Source of the DNA: an uncultured Bacteroidales bacterium
GTDB taxonomy: Bacteria; Bacteroidota; Bacteroidia; Bacteroidales; UBA932
Reading direction: 5' to 3'
DNA length: 64,000 nucleotides
NCBI GenBank assembly: GCA_905234475.1
Contig: CAJOHX010000003.1
Coordinates: 1 to 64,000 of the forward strand
Shown here piece after piece: positions 6,389-14,484 of this stretch. A program made the translations under genes and the position numbers. Positions within the stretch are counted from its first letter, which is position 1, and each line of letters begins with the position of its first letter. The notes below the pieces were generated by a model. That model saw only the letters and a program-made list of their open reading frames with translations, was not told where the DNA came from and made no database searches.

Positions 6389-7408
6389 TCAATTTTCCAG
6401 CGTCAGGATCATCTGCACGACTTCGTTGTAGTTGGCCATGCCGGAGCTGATGCGGTTGCCCTTGAGGAATAGGTCGTAGAACCATCCCTGGATGCGGCCG
6501 AGCAGGGGAGAGAAGCGCTCCTGCCAGTAATCCTGCTCCTGCAGCAGCACCTCCTTGACCTCCGGCCGGATGGTCTGCTGCCAGGCCTTGTATTCCTCCT
6601 CCGGCAGCGCCGAGCGGGCATTCCGCATCACATACGGGAGCAGGGACTGGAGGGCGGCGTAGCGGATCTGCGGATCCGAAGAAGCCATGCAGGCCCGGTA
6701 GCCCCAGTAATTGGCCTCCGCTTCGCTGCTCACGCCCAGCAGGTGCGACAGTTCGTGGGCGTAGACGACGGGGAACTGCCGCGGGGGGATCTCCTCGTTG
6801 ATCTGAATCTCGCTGACAAAGGGACCGACGTAGCCGCTCACGCCGACGGCGGAATACAAGCGGTTGAGCAGCAGCCGCTTGGGCTTCTGCCACGGCTTCG
6901 GCTTCGCCAGGCCCCACTGCGGGGGGAGCGCCGAGTAGAACTGCTTGACGTCCTGCTCCAGCCGCTCCTTGTCCAGTTCGTCGAAAGGCTGGTAGCTGTC
7001 GTTGAGCTGCTGCGTGTAATCGTCCAGGAACTGCCGGAAGCGCTGCGCCTCGAAGCGTTCCGGCTGCTTGCCGGCACGCTGGTAGATGCTGCTGCGGAAG
7101 TAGTTGATGCCCCAGCCGGCGTAGAGCCAGACCGTCATCCAGAGCAGCAGGCTGACCAGCGCCGCCCAGCGTTTCCGGATGCGGATGAGGTAAATGACCG
7201 CCAGGGCGATGGCGCCGAGCACGATCCACTCCTCGAGCGAGACCGGCAGCCGGGCGCTCAGCCAGGACGCGGCGCCTGACCAGACCGGGTAGAAGCGCAG
7301 GGCGTACCAGTCCGCCCAGCCCGTCCGGGCGCGGCAGAGGAGGACGACGCCCAGCAGCGCTGCTGCGACCAGCGCCGAGAGAAGGCTTCTGCGTGTGGAG
7401 CGTTCCAT
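6389..7408 (-). CDS. DUF3810 membrane metallopeptidase-like protein
   Basis: A 339-residue protein with three N-terminal membrane segments (LLSALVAAALLGVVLLC, WIVLGAIALAVIYLI, LVSLLLWMTVWLYAGWGINYF) and a soluble domain. The domain contains the zinc-peptidase motif HELSHLLG (about residue 220) with a following Glu-rich helix (SSEAEANYWGYRACM), the pattern of DUF3810 proteins of Bacteroidota. The motif suggests a membrane-anchored zinc peptidase, but no substrate is known. It is divergent from the DUF6057 relic and upstream of the flavodoxin-like gene, 32 nt apart on the same strand. Confidence 0.8.
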   Translation of the reverse strand: MERSTRRSLLSALVAAALLGVVLLCRARTGWADWYALRFYPVWSGAASWLSARLPVSLEEWIVLGAIALAVIYLIRIRKRWAALVSLLLWMTVWLYAGWGINYFRSSIYQRAGKQPERFEAQRFRQFLDDYTQQLNDSYQPFDELDKERLEQDVKQFYSALPPQWGLAKPKPWQKPKRLLLNRLYSAVGVSGYVGPFVSEIQINEEIPPRQFPVVYAHELSHLLGVSSEAEANYWGYRACMASSDPQIRYAALQSLLPYVMRNARSALPEEEYKAWQQTIRPEVKEVLLQEQDYWQERFSPLLGRIQGWFYDLFLKGNRISSGMANYNEVVQMILTLEN

Positions 7409-7460
7409 GCTTGCGTGTATATGTACCCGAAGGGTACTTGTCTTTCACAAAGATAAGCGT

Positions 7461-7468
7461 TATTTTTG
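7461..7468 (+). promoter_or_regulatory. -7 box in front of the DUF6057 relic
   Basis: TATTTTTG lies 7 nt upstream of the GTG that begins the recognisable DUF6057 sequence at 7476. It appears to be the surviving promoter of the lost gene. On the minus strand CAAAGATA at 7448-7455 reads TATCTTTG and may serve DUF3810. Confidence 0.4.
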
Positions 7469-7475
7469 CAAAGAA

Positions 7476-7790
7476 GTGAAAGCCCTTAGCAAAAAAGCAG
7501 CATACATGGTGGCCGGAGTCGGATTCCTGGCCTCGTTCTGCTTTTTCCTTTTCGCCTATCCCTACCACCTCATGCGCCGGGAGCAGCTGAACCTGTTCCT
7601 GTATGACTGGGACTATATCGGCCGGACCTACAGGGGGGTAGGATGGCTGGCGCGCCTGTGCTGCGACTTCCTGGAGCAGTTCTTCCACCTTCCGGCAGGC
7701 GATCCTGCCCTGAGATTTGTCTTTCGCGCAGATAATTGCTATTTTTGCATGATTCGTAGTGTAGTATCAATGCCTTATGGACAATCTTGA
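7476..7790 (+). pseudogene. DUF6057 membrane protein, 5' relic
   Basis: From the GTG at 7476 the frame reads VKALSKKAAYMVAG and then a membrane helix and the segment FAYPYHLMRREQLNLFLYDW. With WLARLCCDFLEQFFHLP (to about 7694) this closely recalls the N-terminus of DUF6057, a large multi-helix membrane family of Bacteroidota normally several hundred residues long. After HLP the likeness stops: the rest of the frame to 7790 is translation of the aroQ promoter region and overlaps the aroQ start. The simplest reading is a large 3' deletion that joined the start of the gene to the aroQ upstream region. Family recognition is from memory. Confidence 0.6.
7716..7747 (+). promoter_or_regulatory. Promoter of aromatic amino acid operon
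   Basis: TTTG at 7716-7719, a 20-nt spacer and TATTTTTG at 7740-7747: a full Bacteroidota promoter 29 nt upstream of the chorismate mutase ATG. Confidence 0.75.
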
Positions 7791-8052
7791 GAGCCTGAGA
7801 AAAGAGATGGATGCCGTGGATGCGCAGATGGCCGCCCTGTTCGAGCGGCGGATGCAGCTGTCCCGCGAGATTGCCGTGTTCAAGGCTGCCCACGGCCTGG
7901 GTGCGGTTGATCCCTCCCGCGAGGAGGAGATCATCCGACAGGGATCGGCGGTGGTCGGTGATCCCGATGTCCGCGCTTTCTACGTCCGTTTCCAGAAAAA
8001 CATGCTGGCCCTGTCCCGCGAGTGGCAGCAGCAGAACAAAGAGAAGTTATGA
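7777..8052 (+). CDS. aroQ: Chorismate mutase (AroQ type)
   Basis: A 91-residue all-helical chorismate mutase, which converts chorismate to prephenate. The pattern LESLRKEMDAVDAQMAALFERRMQLSREIAVFKAAHG, with the conserved Arg, Asp and Lys of helix 1, and the later DPSREEEIIRQ segment are typical of monofunctional AroQ. It is the first gene of a tight operon followed by aroC (ATGA overlap), tyrA and DAHP synthase, which together serve chorismate and the tyrosine branch. A good promoter lies 29 nt upstream. In many Bacteroidota chorismate mutase is fused to prephenate dehydratase or DAHP synthase; here it stands alone. Confidence 0.9.
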   Translation: MDNLESLRKEMDAVDAQMAALFERRMQLSREIAVFKAAHGLGAVDPSREEEIIRQGSAVVGDPDVRAFYVRFQKNMLALSREWQQQNKEKL

Positions 8053-9143
8053 AGAATTCGATAGGCAGTAGCGTGATCCTGACGGTCTTCGGCGAGAGCC
8101 ACGGACCGGCCGTCGGCGTGGTGCTGGACGGCCTCTGCCCGGGCCTGCCGGTGGACGAAGCCGCGATCGCGGAGGCGTTGGAGCGCCGCCGCCCGTGCGG
8201 CCCGTCCGAGTCGGCCCGCGTGGAGCCGGACCGCTTCCAGATTGTCAGCGGCGTGTATCAGGGCCGGACCACCGGCACGCCTCTTACCATCTTGATACCC
8301 AATGAGAATGTCCGCAGCGCGGACTATGCGGCCGTGGAGCGGCTCGCGCGTCCTTCGCATGCGGATTACAGCGCCCAGATGAAATATCACGGCTGGCAGG
8401 ATCCCCGTGGCGGCGGCCATTTCTCCGGCCGCGTGACGGCCGGAATCGTGGCCGCCGGCGCCATTTGCCGCCAGGCACTGGCGGCGAAGGGAATCCGCCT
8501 CGCGACGCACATCCTGCGCCTTGCGGACGTGGAGGATGCCCCTTTCACGGATGTGGCGTCCGAGATCGACCGCATCGAAGCGAAGCGTTTCCCGCTGATC
8601 CTCGACCTTGAGGAGCAGGCGGAAGCGGCCGTGCTGGCCGCGAAGGCGGAGCAGGATTCCGTCGGCGGGGTGGTGCAGACCGGCATCTGCGGCCTGCCCG
8701 CCGGGCTGGGGGAGCCCTGGTTCGATTCGCTCGAGGGGGTGCTCGCCCGGGCGGCTTTCGCCATCGGCGGGGTCAAGGGCATCGAGTTTGGCGACGGCTT
8801 CGGCCTCTGCGCGCTGCGCGGCTCGCAGGCCAACGACCCGTTCCGCATGCAGGACGGTCGCGTGGTGACGTCCACCAACCGCAGCGGCGGCATCAACGGC
8901 GGCATCACCAACGGGATGCCCGTCGTCTTCAACCTTGCGGTCAAGCCCACGCCCTCCATTTCCCGTCCGCAGCAGACGGTGGACTTCGTCGAAGGGAAGG
9001 ACGCGGAGCTCGCGCTCACCGGCCGCCACGACCCGGCCATTATCCGCCGGATCTGCCCGGTCGTGACCGCCCTGACCGCCGTAGTGCTCTGCGACCAGCT
9101 CGCGCTGCGCTACGGGACCGATTATTTCGCACAGCAGCCATGA
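8049..9143 (+). CDS. aroC: Chorismate synthase
   Basis: A 364-residue enzyme that converts 5-enolpyruvylshikimate-3-phosphate to chorismate with reduced FMN. The start at 8049 (MKNSIGSSVILTVFGESHG) overlaps the aroQ stop as ATGA; the track start at 8022 adds nine residues inside aroQ. Family signatures are GESHGPAVGVVLDG near the N-terminus, RRRPCGPSESARVEPD, and DPRGGGHFSGRVTAGIVAAGAI in the FMN/substrate region, with QDSVGGVVQ and NRSGGINGGITNGMP in the C-terminal half. Length is normal for the bacterial enzyme. Its stop overlaps tyrA by 4 nt. Confidence 0.97.
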   Translation: MKNSIGSSVILTVFGESHGPAVGVVLDGLCPGLPVDEAAIAEALERRRPCGPSESARVEPDRFQIVSGVYQGRTTGTPLTILIPNENVRSADYAAVERLARPSHADYSAQMKYHGWQDPRGGGHFSGRVTAGIVAAGAICRQALAAKGIRLATHILRLADVEDAPFTDVASEIDRIEAKRFPLILDLEEQAEAAVLAAKAEQDSVGGVVQTGICGLPAGLGEPWFDSLEGVLARAAFAIGGVKGIEFGDGFGLCALRGSQANDPFRMQDGRVVTSTNRSGGINGGITNGMPVVFNLAVKPTPSISRPQQTVDFVEGKDAELALTGRHDPAIIRRICPVVTALTAVVLCDQLALRYGTDYFAQQP

Positions 9144-10000
9144 CAGGATTCATCAATTACCAGAAGGTCCTCATCGTGGGCCTCGGCATGATCGGCGGCT
9201 CGTATGCCCAGAAGCTCAGCGCACTGGGCTTCGAGGTCGGCGCGCTGGCCCGGCGGCAGGAGACCCTGGACTACGCCCTGGAGAAGGGCTTCATCGCCCA
9301 CGGCAGCGTGGCCGTGACGCGGGAATACGTTTCGCAGTTTGACCTCATCGTGTCCGCCCTGTATCCCAAGGCCTTCGTCGCCTGGGTGGAGCAGTACCAG
9401 GACTATTTGAAGCGCGGCGCCGTGATTACGGACGTGACCGGCGTCAAGCGCGCCGTCGTCCCGGCCGTGCAGGGGATCCTGCGTGAGGATCTGGAGTTCG
9501 TCCCGGCGCATCCGATGGCGGGCAGCGAGCGCTCCGGCGTGGAGTACGCCAACTGCCAGGTCTTCTCAGGGGCCAATTTCATCATCACCCCCACGGAGCG
9601 CAACACCCCGGAGGGGATCGAACTCATCCGCACCTTGGGCTGCATCCTGGGCTTCCGCCACATCGCCGTGCTCTCGCCCGAGGAGCACGACGAGATGATC
9701 GGCTTCCTGTCGCAGCTCACGCACTGCATCGCCGTGTCGCTGATGGACTGCAAGGAGTCGGAGCACCTGGTGGAATACACGGGCGACTCGTTCCGCGACC
9801 TGACGCGCATCGCCCGGATCAACGAGAACATGTGGACGGAGCTCTTCCTGGAGAACCGCGACGAGTTGCTCGCCCAGATGGACCTGTTCCTCGAGAAATT
9901 CACCGAGCTGCGGAATGCACTCGCCTTTGAAGATGAGGAGAAGATGAAGGAGATGATGCGCCTGTCTACCTATAGGCGTTCTTTCTTTGACAAAAAGTAA
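9140..10000 (+). CDS. tyrA: Prephenate dehydrogenase
   Basis: A 286-residue enzyme that oxidises and decarboxylates prephenate to 4-hydroxyphenylpyruvate for tyrosine. It opens with a nucleotide-binding Rossmann motif (VLIVGLGMIGGSYAQKL) and has the family segments TDVTGVKRAVVPAVQ and VPAHPMAGSERSGVEYA with the conserved His and Ser-Glu-Arg of the active site. No ACT domain is present at this length, so feedback control would have to come from elsewhere. The ATGA overlap with aroC indicates translational coupling. Confidence 0.93.
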   Translation: MTGFINYQKVLIVGLGMIGGSYAQKLSALGFEVGALARRQETLDYALEKGFIAHGSVAVTREYVSQFDLIVSALYPKAFVAWVEQYQDYLKRGAVITDVTGVKRAVVPAVQGILREDLEFVPAHPMAGSERSGVEYANCQVFSGANFIITPTERNTPEGIELIRTLGCILGFRHIAVLSPEEHDEMIGFLSQLTHCIAVSLMDCKESEHLVEYTGDSFRDLTRIARINENMWTELFLENRDELLAQMDLFLEKFTELRNALAFEDEEKMKEMMRLSTYRRSFFDKK

Positions 10001-10006
10001 GTGGCT

Positions 10007-11038
10007 ATGAATATGATTTTTAAGCGCAGGCTTCCTATCCCCAAGGAGATCAAGGAGATGTATCCGATCTCCCCGGAGGGGGCGGAAGCGAAGCGCCGCA
10101 ACGATGCCCAGATCCGGGACGTGCTCACCGGTGCGAGCAACAAACTCCTGCTCGTGATCGGCCCCTGTTCGGCGGACCGGGAGGATGCCGTGATCGAGTA
10201 TGTGTCGCGCCTGCGTCCCCTGCAGGACCGCGTGGCGGACAAGATTGTGATCGTGCCGCGCATCTATACCAATAAGCCGCGCACCACGGGAGCCGGCTAC
10301 AAGGGCATGCTCCACCAGCCCAATCCCCAGGCCCAGTCGGACATGCTCCAGGGGCTGATCGCGATCCGTAAGCTGCATATGCGGGCCATCAACGAGACGG
10401 GGTTTTCCTGTGCCGACGAGATGCTCTATCCGGAGCACCACCGCTTTGTGGACGACGTACTGTCGTACGTAGCCGTGGGAGCGCGCTCCGTGGAGGACCA
10501 GCAGCACCGCATGACGGCCAGTGGCCTGGACATCCCGGTGGGCATGAAGAACCCGACGGGAGGCGACCTGTCCGTGATGATGAATGCCCTGAAGGCCGCC
10601 CAGACCGGGCATATGTTCATCTACCGCAACTGGGAGGTGGAGAGCCAGGGCAATCCGCTCGCACACGCCATCCTGCGGGGTTATATGGACTCGCACGGGA
10701 TCACGCATCCCAACTACCATTTTGAAGACCTGGCGCGGCTGTATACCCTGTATCAGGTGAGCCCGCTGGTCAATCCCGCCGTGCTCGTGGACACGAACCA
10801 CTGCAACTCCGGCAAGCGCTTCGAGGAGCAGATCCGCATCGCCAAGGAGGTGCTCCACAGCACCCGGCACAGCGATGAGATCCACTCGCTGGTCAAGGGC
10901 CTGATGATCGAATCCTACCTGGAGGACGGGTGCCAGAAGCCCGGCGAGGGCGTTTACGGCAAGTCCATCACGGACCCCTGCCTGGGCTGGGAGAAGACCG
11001 AGCGCCTGGTGCTGGACCTGGCCGACCTCTGGGTCTAA
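10007..11038 (+). CDS. aroF: DAHP synthase (3-deoxy-7-phosphoheptulonate synthase, class I)
   Basis: A 343-residue class I alpha DAHP synthase that condenses phosphoenolpyruvate and erythrose 4-phosphate, the first step to chorismate. Recognisable parts are LLVIGPCSADREDAVIEY, RIYTNKPRTTGAGYKGM, VGARSVEDQQHR, VGMKNPTGG and LVDTNHCNSGKRFEEQ, which carry the metal- and PEP-binding residues of the AroF/G/H family. The ATG at 10007 is taken; a GTG at 10001 directly after the tyrA stop adds two residues. Regulation by tyrosine would fit the neighbours but is inference. It ends 10 nt before the channel gene. Confidence 0.92.
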   Translation: MNMIFKRRLPIPKEIKEMYPISPEGAEAKRRNDAQIRDVLTGASNKLLLVIGPCSADREDAVIEYVSRLRPLQDRVADKIVIVPRIYTNKPRTTGAGYKGMLHQPNPQAQSDMLQGLIAIRKLHMRAINETGFSCADEMLYPEHHRFVDDVLSYVAVGARSVEDQQHRMTASGLDIPVGMKNPTGGDLSVMMNALKAAQTGHMFIYRNWEVESQGNPLAHAILRGYMDSHGITHPNYHFEDLARLYTLYQVSPLVNPAVLVDTNHCNSGKRFEEQIRIAKEVLHSTRHSDEIHSLVKGLMIESYLEDGCQKPGEGVYGKSITDPCLGWEKTERLVLDLADLWV

Positions 11039-11048
11039 TGTTCCGGCT

Positions 11049-11822
11049 ATGAGAAAGCGAATCTACGAAATCATCGAGCCCGGAATCCGGCGCGACAAGG
11101 CGAGCAGAGCCTACGATATCTTCATGCTGATTGCCATCACGGCCAGCATTATCCCGCTGATGTTTGCCGAAGAGTATCCGGTGTTCCGCGTGATCGAGCA
11201 GATCACGGTGACCTTCTTCATCATCGATTATCTGCTGCGCTGGATCACCGCCGACTTCCGGTCCGGGAAGGGCGGCTGGTCTTTTGTGCTGTATCCCGTC
11301 ACCGGCTGGGCCATCATCGACCTGCTCTCCATCCTGCCGGGGCTCAGCCTGCTGGGCCGGGGTTTCAAGATCTTCAGGGTCACGCGTCTGCTGCGGCTCC
11401 TGCGGATCTTCAAGTTCATTCGCTATTCCGACAAGATCCAGGTCCTGGGGCGGGTGATCCGCAAGGAGAAGAACGTCCTGCTGTCGGTGCTGGTCATCGC
11501 CGTTTTCTATGTCTTCCTGACGGCCCTGATCATGTTCAATGCGGAGCCGCATATCAATCCCGAGACGGGGGTGGCGACGTTCGAGACTTTCTTTGATGCA
11601 CTGTATTGGGCGACCGTCACGCTGACGACCGTGGGATACGGCGACCTCTGTCCGGTCACGGAAATCGGCCGCTTTGTGAGCATGCTGTCCTCGCTGTTCG
11701 GTGTCGCGATCATCGCCCTGCCTTCCGGCGTGATCACCGCCAGCTACCTGGACGAGCTGCGGTCCCGGAAAAAGGGCAGAGGCGACAAGGAGAAACCGTT
11801 ATCCCAGGATCAGCCGGAATAG
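11049..11822 (+). CDS. Voltage-gated-type potassium channel
   Basis: A 257-residue six-helix ion channel. The selectivity filter TTVGYGD sits in the pore loop near residue 198, and an S4-like basic helix is clear (FRVTRLLRLLRIFKFIR). Helices S1-S3 precede it (IFMLIAITASIIPLMFA, ITVTFFIIDYLLRWI, WAIIDLLSILPGL) and S5/S6 frame the filter. It ends with a basic tail and no RCK domain. The gene follows the DAHP synthase by 10 nt on the same strand, so it may be read through from the aromatic operon, though a functional link is not evident. Its last 24 nt overlap the end of the convergent ALDH gene. Confidence 0.93.
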   Translation: MRKRIYEIIEPGIRRDKASRAYDIFMLIAITASIIPLMFAEEYPVFRVIEQITVTFFIIDYLLRWITADFRSGKGGWSFVLYPVTGWAIIDLLSILPGLSLLGRGFKIFRVTRLLRLLRIFKFIRYSDKIQVLGRVIRKEKNVLLSVLVIAVFYVFLTALIMFNAEPHINPETGVATFETFFDALYWATVTLTTVGYGDLCPVTEIGRFVSMLSSLFGVAIIALPSGVITASYLDELRSRKKGRGDKEKPLSQDQPE

Positions 11823-13190
11823 CTTGTAGAGCTTGTACGGCATGTAGCGGAAGGGGAGGTCCAGGCGGCGCGGGGTGATGATGAGTGCACGCTCGTGCGT
11901 GAAGGCATCGAAACTCAGCTTGCCGTGGTAGCTGCCCATGCCGGAATTGCCGACCCCGCCGAAGGGGACTTTCTCGTTGACGATGTGCATGATGGTGTCG
12001 TTGATGCAGGCGCCGCCCGAGGAGGTGCGGCGGACGACATCCTTTCCCACCTGCAGTTTCCCGAAGAAATACAGCGCCAGCGGCTTCTCGCGGCCGTTTA
12101 CGAAGGCCACCGCCTCGTCCAGCGACTCATAGGTGCAGATCGGCAGGACCGGGCCGAAGATCTCCGTGGTCATCACGGGGGAATCGGGGGCCGGGTCGAG
12201 CACGACCGTGGGCTCGATGTAGCGCGTGGCGGGATCCATCCTGCCGCCGCGCACCGTCCCGGAGGCTTCCGGGCCGGAAATGTAGGACGCCACGCGCTCG
12301 AAAGCCTTGTCGTTAACCAGGCGCACGAAGTGCTCGGTCTCCTGGGGATTCTCGCCCAGCAGGGCGTGGACCTGGCGGAAATATTCGTCCACGAAGGTGT
12401 CGCGTATCTTCTTGTCAATCAGTACGTAATCCGGCGCGATGCAGGTCTGTCCTGCGTTGAGGGCCTTGCCCCAGGCCAGGCGTCTGGCGGCCAGCTTGAG
12501 GTTGGCGCCGTCGGTGATGAAGCAGGGGCTCTTGCCGCCGAGCTCCAGCACCACGGGGGTCAGGTTCTTCGAGGCGGCTTCCATCACCTTGCGCCCGAGG
12601 GCCGGGCTGCCGGTGAAGAAGATGATGTCCCAGCGCAGGTCGAAGAGCTGCGCGTTGACTTCGCGGTTGCCCTGGACCACGGCGATGTAGCGGTCGTCGA
12701 AGGTGTAGCCGATCATTTCCCCGATCACGCGGGAGACGTTGGGTACGTAGGGCGAGGGTTTCAGGAGGGCCGTGCAGCCGGCGGAGATGGCGCCCACGAG
12801 CGGGTTGAGCAGCAACTGGACGGGATAGTTCCACGGGGCGACGATGAGGCTGCAGCCCAGCGGCTCCCGGACGATGCGGCTGCGGGAGGGCATCATCTGC
12901 ATCGGGGTGCTCTTGCACGACTTGCGCGCCCAGCGCGACAGGTGCCGCAGGTGGTTCCGGATCTCGCCGGTCACGAGGCTGACTTCCGTCAGGAAGGCCT
13001 CCTGCTCGGATTTGTGCAGGTCGGTGCGGAGGGCCTCATAGAGGGGCTGCTCCCATTTCTGGATGGCGCCGAGCAGCTTGCGCAGCATTTCCTTGCGGAA
13101 ACGGATGTCGCGGGTGGCGCCTGTGGCGTAGTATTCGTGCTGGAGCCGGTGCAGCTCCCGGATGCGTTCGGTGGGGGTGTTTGTCATCAT
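11799..13190 (-). CDS. Aldehyde dehydrogenase (class 3/fatty aldehyde type)
   Basis: A 463-residue NAD(P)-dependent aldehyde dehydrogenase (MMTNTPTERIRELH). Core motifs are IVAPWNYPVQLLLNPLVGAI, FFTGSPALGRKV, the general-base Glu in LELGGKSP and the catalytic Cys in NAGQTCIAPDYVL. The length and the closing segment LPFRYMPYKLYKLFRLILG are like class 3 and fatty-aldehyde enzymes that bind membranes through the C-terminus. Its start shares one base with the SDR stop (TAATG), so SDR and ALDH are coupled and could oxidise an alcohol to an acid in two steps (inference). The 746-residue track ORF is this gene read back into the SDR out of frame. Confidence 0.92.
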   Translation of the reverse strand: MMTNTPTERIRELHRLQHEYYATGATRDIRFRKEMLRKLLGAIQKWEQPLYEALRTDLHKSEQEAFLTEVSLVTGEIRNHLRHLSRWARKSCKSTPMQMMPSRSRIVREPLGCSLIVAPWNYPVQLLLNPLVGAISAGCTALLKPSPYVPNVSRVIGEMIGYTFDDRYIAVVQGNREVNAQLFDLRWDIIFFTGSPALGRKVMEAASKNLTPVVLELGGKSPCFITDGANLKLAARRLAWGKALNAGQTCIAPDYVLIDKKIRDTFVDEYFRQVHALLGENPQETEHFVRLVNDKAFERVASYISGPEASGTVRGGRMDPATRYIEPTVVLDPAPDSPVMTTEIFGPVLPICTYESLDEAVAFVNGREKPLALYFFGKLQVGKDVVRRTSSGGACINDTIMHIVNEKVPFGGVGNSGMGSYHGKLSFDAFTHERALIITPRRLDLPFRYMPYKLYKLFRLILG

Positions 13191-14023
13191 TATCTTGTGG
13201 CGTGGGTGGTGTCGTGATGGGCCTGGCGGCCGGTGAAGTGGTTCATGACGGTGTAGAGGCCGCAGACGTCGCCGAAGACGAAGTCGAAGAGGCGCTGCGG
13301 GAAGATGCCTTGCATCAGGCGGATGAAGTGCTCGGAGAAGGGAATGCCCTTGTACCATTTGCCGCGCTCCAGTGCGCGGATGGCCTTGCGGGCGACGACT
13401 TCCGGGTCCTGGATCTTGAAGAAGGAGCGGATGCCGTCGAACATGCCGGTGTTGATGAAATACGGGGCGATGGTGGTGATGCCCACCGGGCTCTTGGCGC
13501 GGGTGAGCTCGATCCGGACGGACTCCGACCAGCCGATGGCAGCCCATTTGGATGCGCTGTAGAGGGCCATGCGCGGCAGGGCGAGCATACCGGCGGAGGA
13601 GGTTACGTTGCAGATGTGGCCGCGGCCGCGCGCCTGCATGTCTTTGAGGTAACGCAGGGCCACGAACATGGCGCCCTTGGTGTTGATGTCGATGGTGCGG
13701 ATGATATCCTGGTCGGTCTGGTCGATGAAGTTGTGGTTGTTGGTCACGATGCCGGCGTTGTTGATGAGGATGTCCACCTCGCCGCAGGCGGCCTTCGCGG
13801 CCTGGTAGGCGGCTTCGACGGAGGCGGGGTCGGAGATGTCGGCGCGGAATCCGCACACGGATCCCTTTGCGGACAGTTCCTTGACGGTGGCGTCGATGGC
13901 CGTTTCGTTGATATCCCAGATGATGACCTGGCGGGCGCCTTTCTCGAGACAGATGCGCGCCATGATTTTGCCGATTCCGGAGCATGCCCCGGTGATCAGG
14001 ACGGTGTTTCCTTGAATTTTCAT
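13190..14023 (-). CDS. Short-chain dehydrogenase/reductase
   Basis: A 277-residue SDR. The N-terminal cofactor loop is GACSGIGKIMA, the next conserved element is ILINNAG, and the catalytic residues are SSAG and YSASK (Ser, Tyr, Lys). The extended C-terminus (FPQRLFDFVFGDVCGLYTVMNHF) resembles retinol or steroid dehydrogenase-like members. The start at 14023 (MKIQGNTVLITG) is preferred to the track start at 14041, because TATTTTTG at 14029-14036 lies between them, only 5 nt upstream of the ATG. That layout predicts a leaderless transcript. It is coupled to ALDH downstream. Confidence 0.9.
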   Translation of the reverse strand: MKIQGNTVLITGACSGIGKIMARICLEKGARQVIIWDINETAIDATVKELSAKGSVCGFRADISDPASVEAAYQAAKAACGEVDILINNAGIVTNNHNFIDQTDQDIIRTIDINTKGAMFVALRYLKDMQARGRGHICNVTSSAGMLALPRMALYSASKWAAIGWSESVRIELTRAKSPVGITTIAPYFINTGMFDGIRSFFKIQDPEVVARKAIRALERGKWYKGIPFSEHFIRLMQGIFPQRLFDFVFGDVCGLYTVMNHFTGRQAHHDTTHATR

Positions 14024-14028
14024 GGCCG

Positions 14029-14036
14029 CAAAAATA
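14029..14036 (-). promoter_or_regulatory. -7 box 5 nt upstream of SDR start
   Basis: On the minus strand TATTTTTG matches TAnnTTTG and ends 5 nt before the SDR ATG. It is one of several start-adjacent -7 boxes in the window. No clear -33 element is seen. Confidence 0.5.
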
Positions 14037-14099
14037 CACATCTTGCGCGTATGGGATGCCGAAATGTGGTGAAATCCGCCGCCTTTGTGGCGAAATGGC

Positions 14100-14483
14100 C
14101 TAAAACAGGGCGATTATTTTCGGGACGAAGACGATCAGTCCGACTGCGGCGGCCGCGAGGGCGCAGAGCAGGACGGCGGCTGCCGCCAGGTCCTTGACGT
14201 CGCGGATGCGGGAATCCTGTTCCGGCTGGACGACGTCTGCGAGCCGTTCGATGGCGGTGTTGAAGGTCTCGGCAGAGATGACCAGGCCGATGGCCAGGGC
14301 AACGCCGATCCATTCCGCGGTGGAAATCCGGAAGATGAATCCTGCGATGATCACCAGCACCGTGACGATGCAGTGGATGCGGGCGTTGGACTCTTCGCGG
14401 AGCATGTCCGCGATTCCGGAGAAGGCATACTGAAAACTGTCGCGAAGTTTTTTGGGGGTGATTTTTCCGTCCTTGCTGTTCAT
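14100..14483 (-). CDS. dgkA: Diacylglycerol/undecaprenol kinase
   Basis: A 127-residue membrane kinase of the DgkA family, starting MNSKDGKITPKKL. It has three membrane segments (IVTVLVIIAGFIFRI, WIGVALAIGLVIS, AAAAVLLCALAAAAVGLIVFV) and the active-site pattern ETFNTAIERLADVV, with RDVKDLAAAAVL after it. Gram-positive-type members phosphorylate undecaprenol and proteobacterial ones diacylglycerol; which applies here is not decided. It follows plsC with one base between, so lipid head-group chemistry is grouped in this operon (aminotransferase-plsC-dgkA). Confidence 0.92.
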   Translation of the reverse strand: MNSKDGKITPKKLRDSFQYAFSGIADMLREESNARIHCIVTVLVIIAGFIFRISTAEWIGVALAIGLVISAETFNTAIERLADVVQPEQDSRIRDVKDLAAAAVLLCALAAAAVGLIVFVPKIIALF

Positions 14484-14484
14484 G

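Noticed and set aside
7421-7436. The small GTACCC-GAA-GGGTAC hairpin upstream of DUF3810 as a riboswitch or operator
   Set aside because: It has only six pairs and no conserved riboswitch core. It could form by chance in a GC-rich leader.
5538-7688. A 716-residue ORF that includes the flavodoxin-like protein
   Set aside because: The upstream 440 residues are an alternate-frame reading of DUF3810; the lipoprotein signal at 6356 sets the true start.
7716-11038. Aromatic genes as part of a secondary-metabolite cluster with the FkbO/Hyg5-like gene
   Set aside because: The operon is ordinary primary tyrosine synthesis, and no synthase, adenylation or tailoring genes are nearby.
11799-14039. A 746-residue minus-strand ORF spanning ALDH and SDR
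   Set aside because: Only the C-terminal part is the ALDH. The first 280 or so residues are an out-of-frame reading of the SDR gene with low-complexity Arg/His composition.
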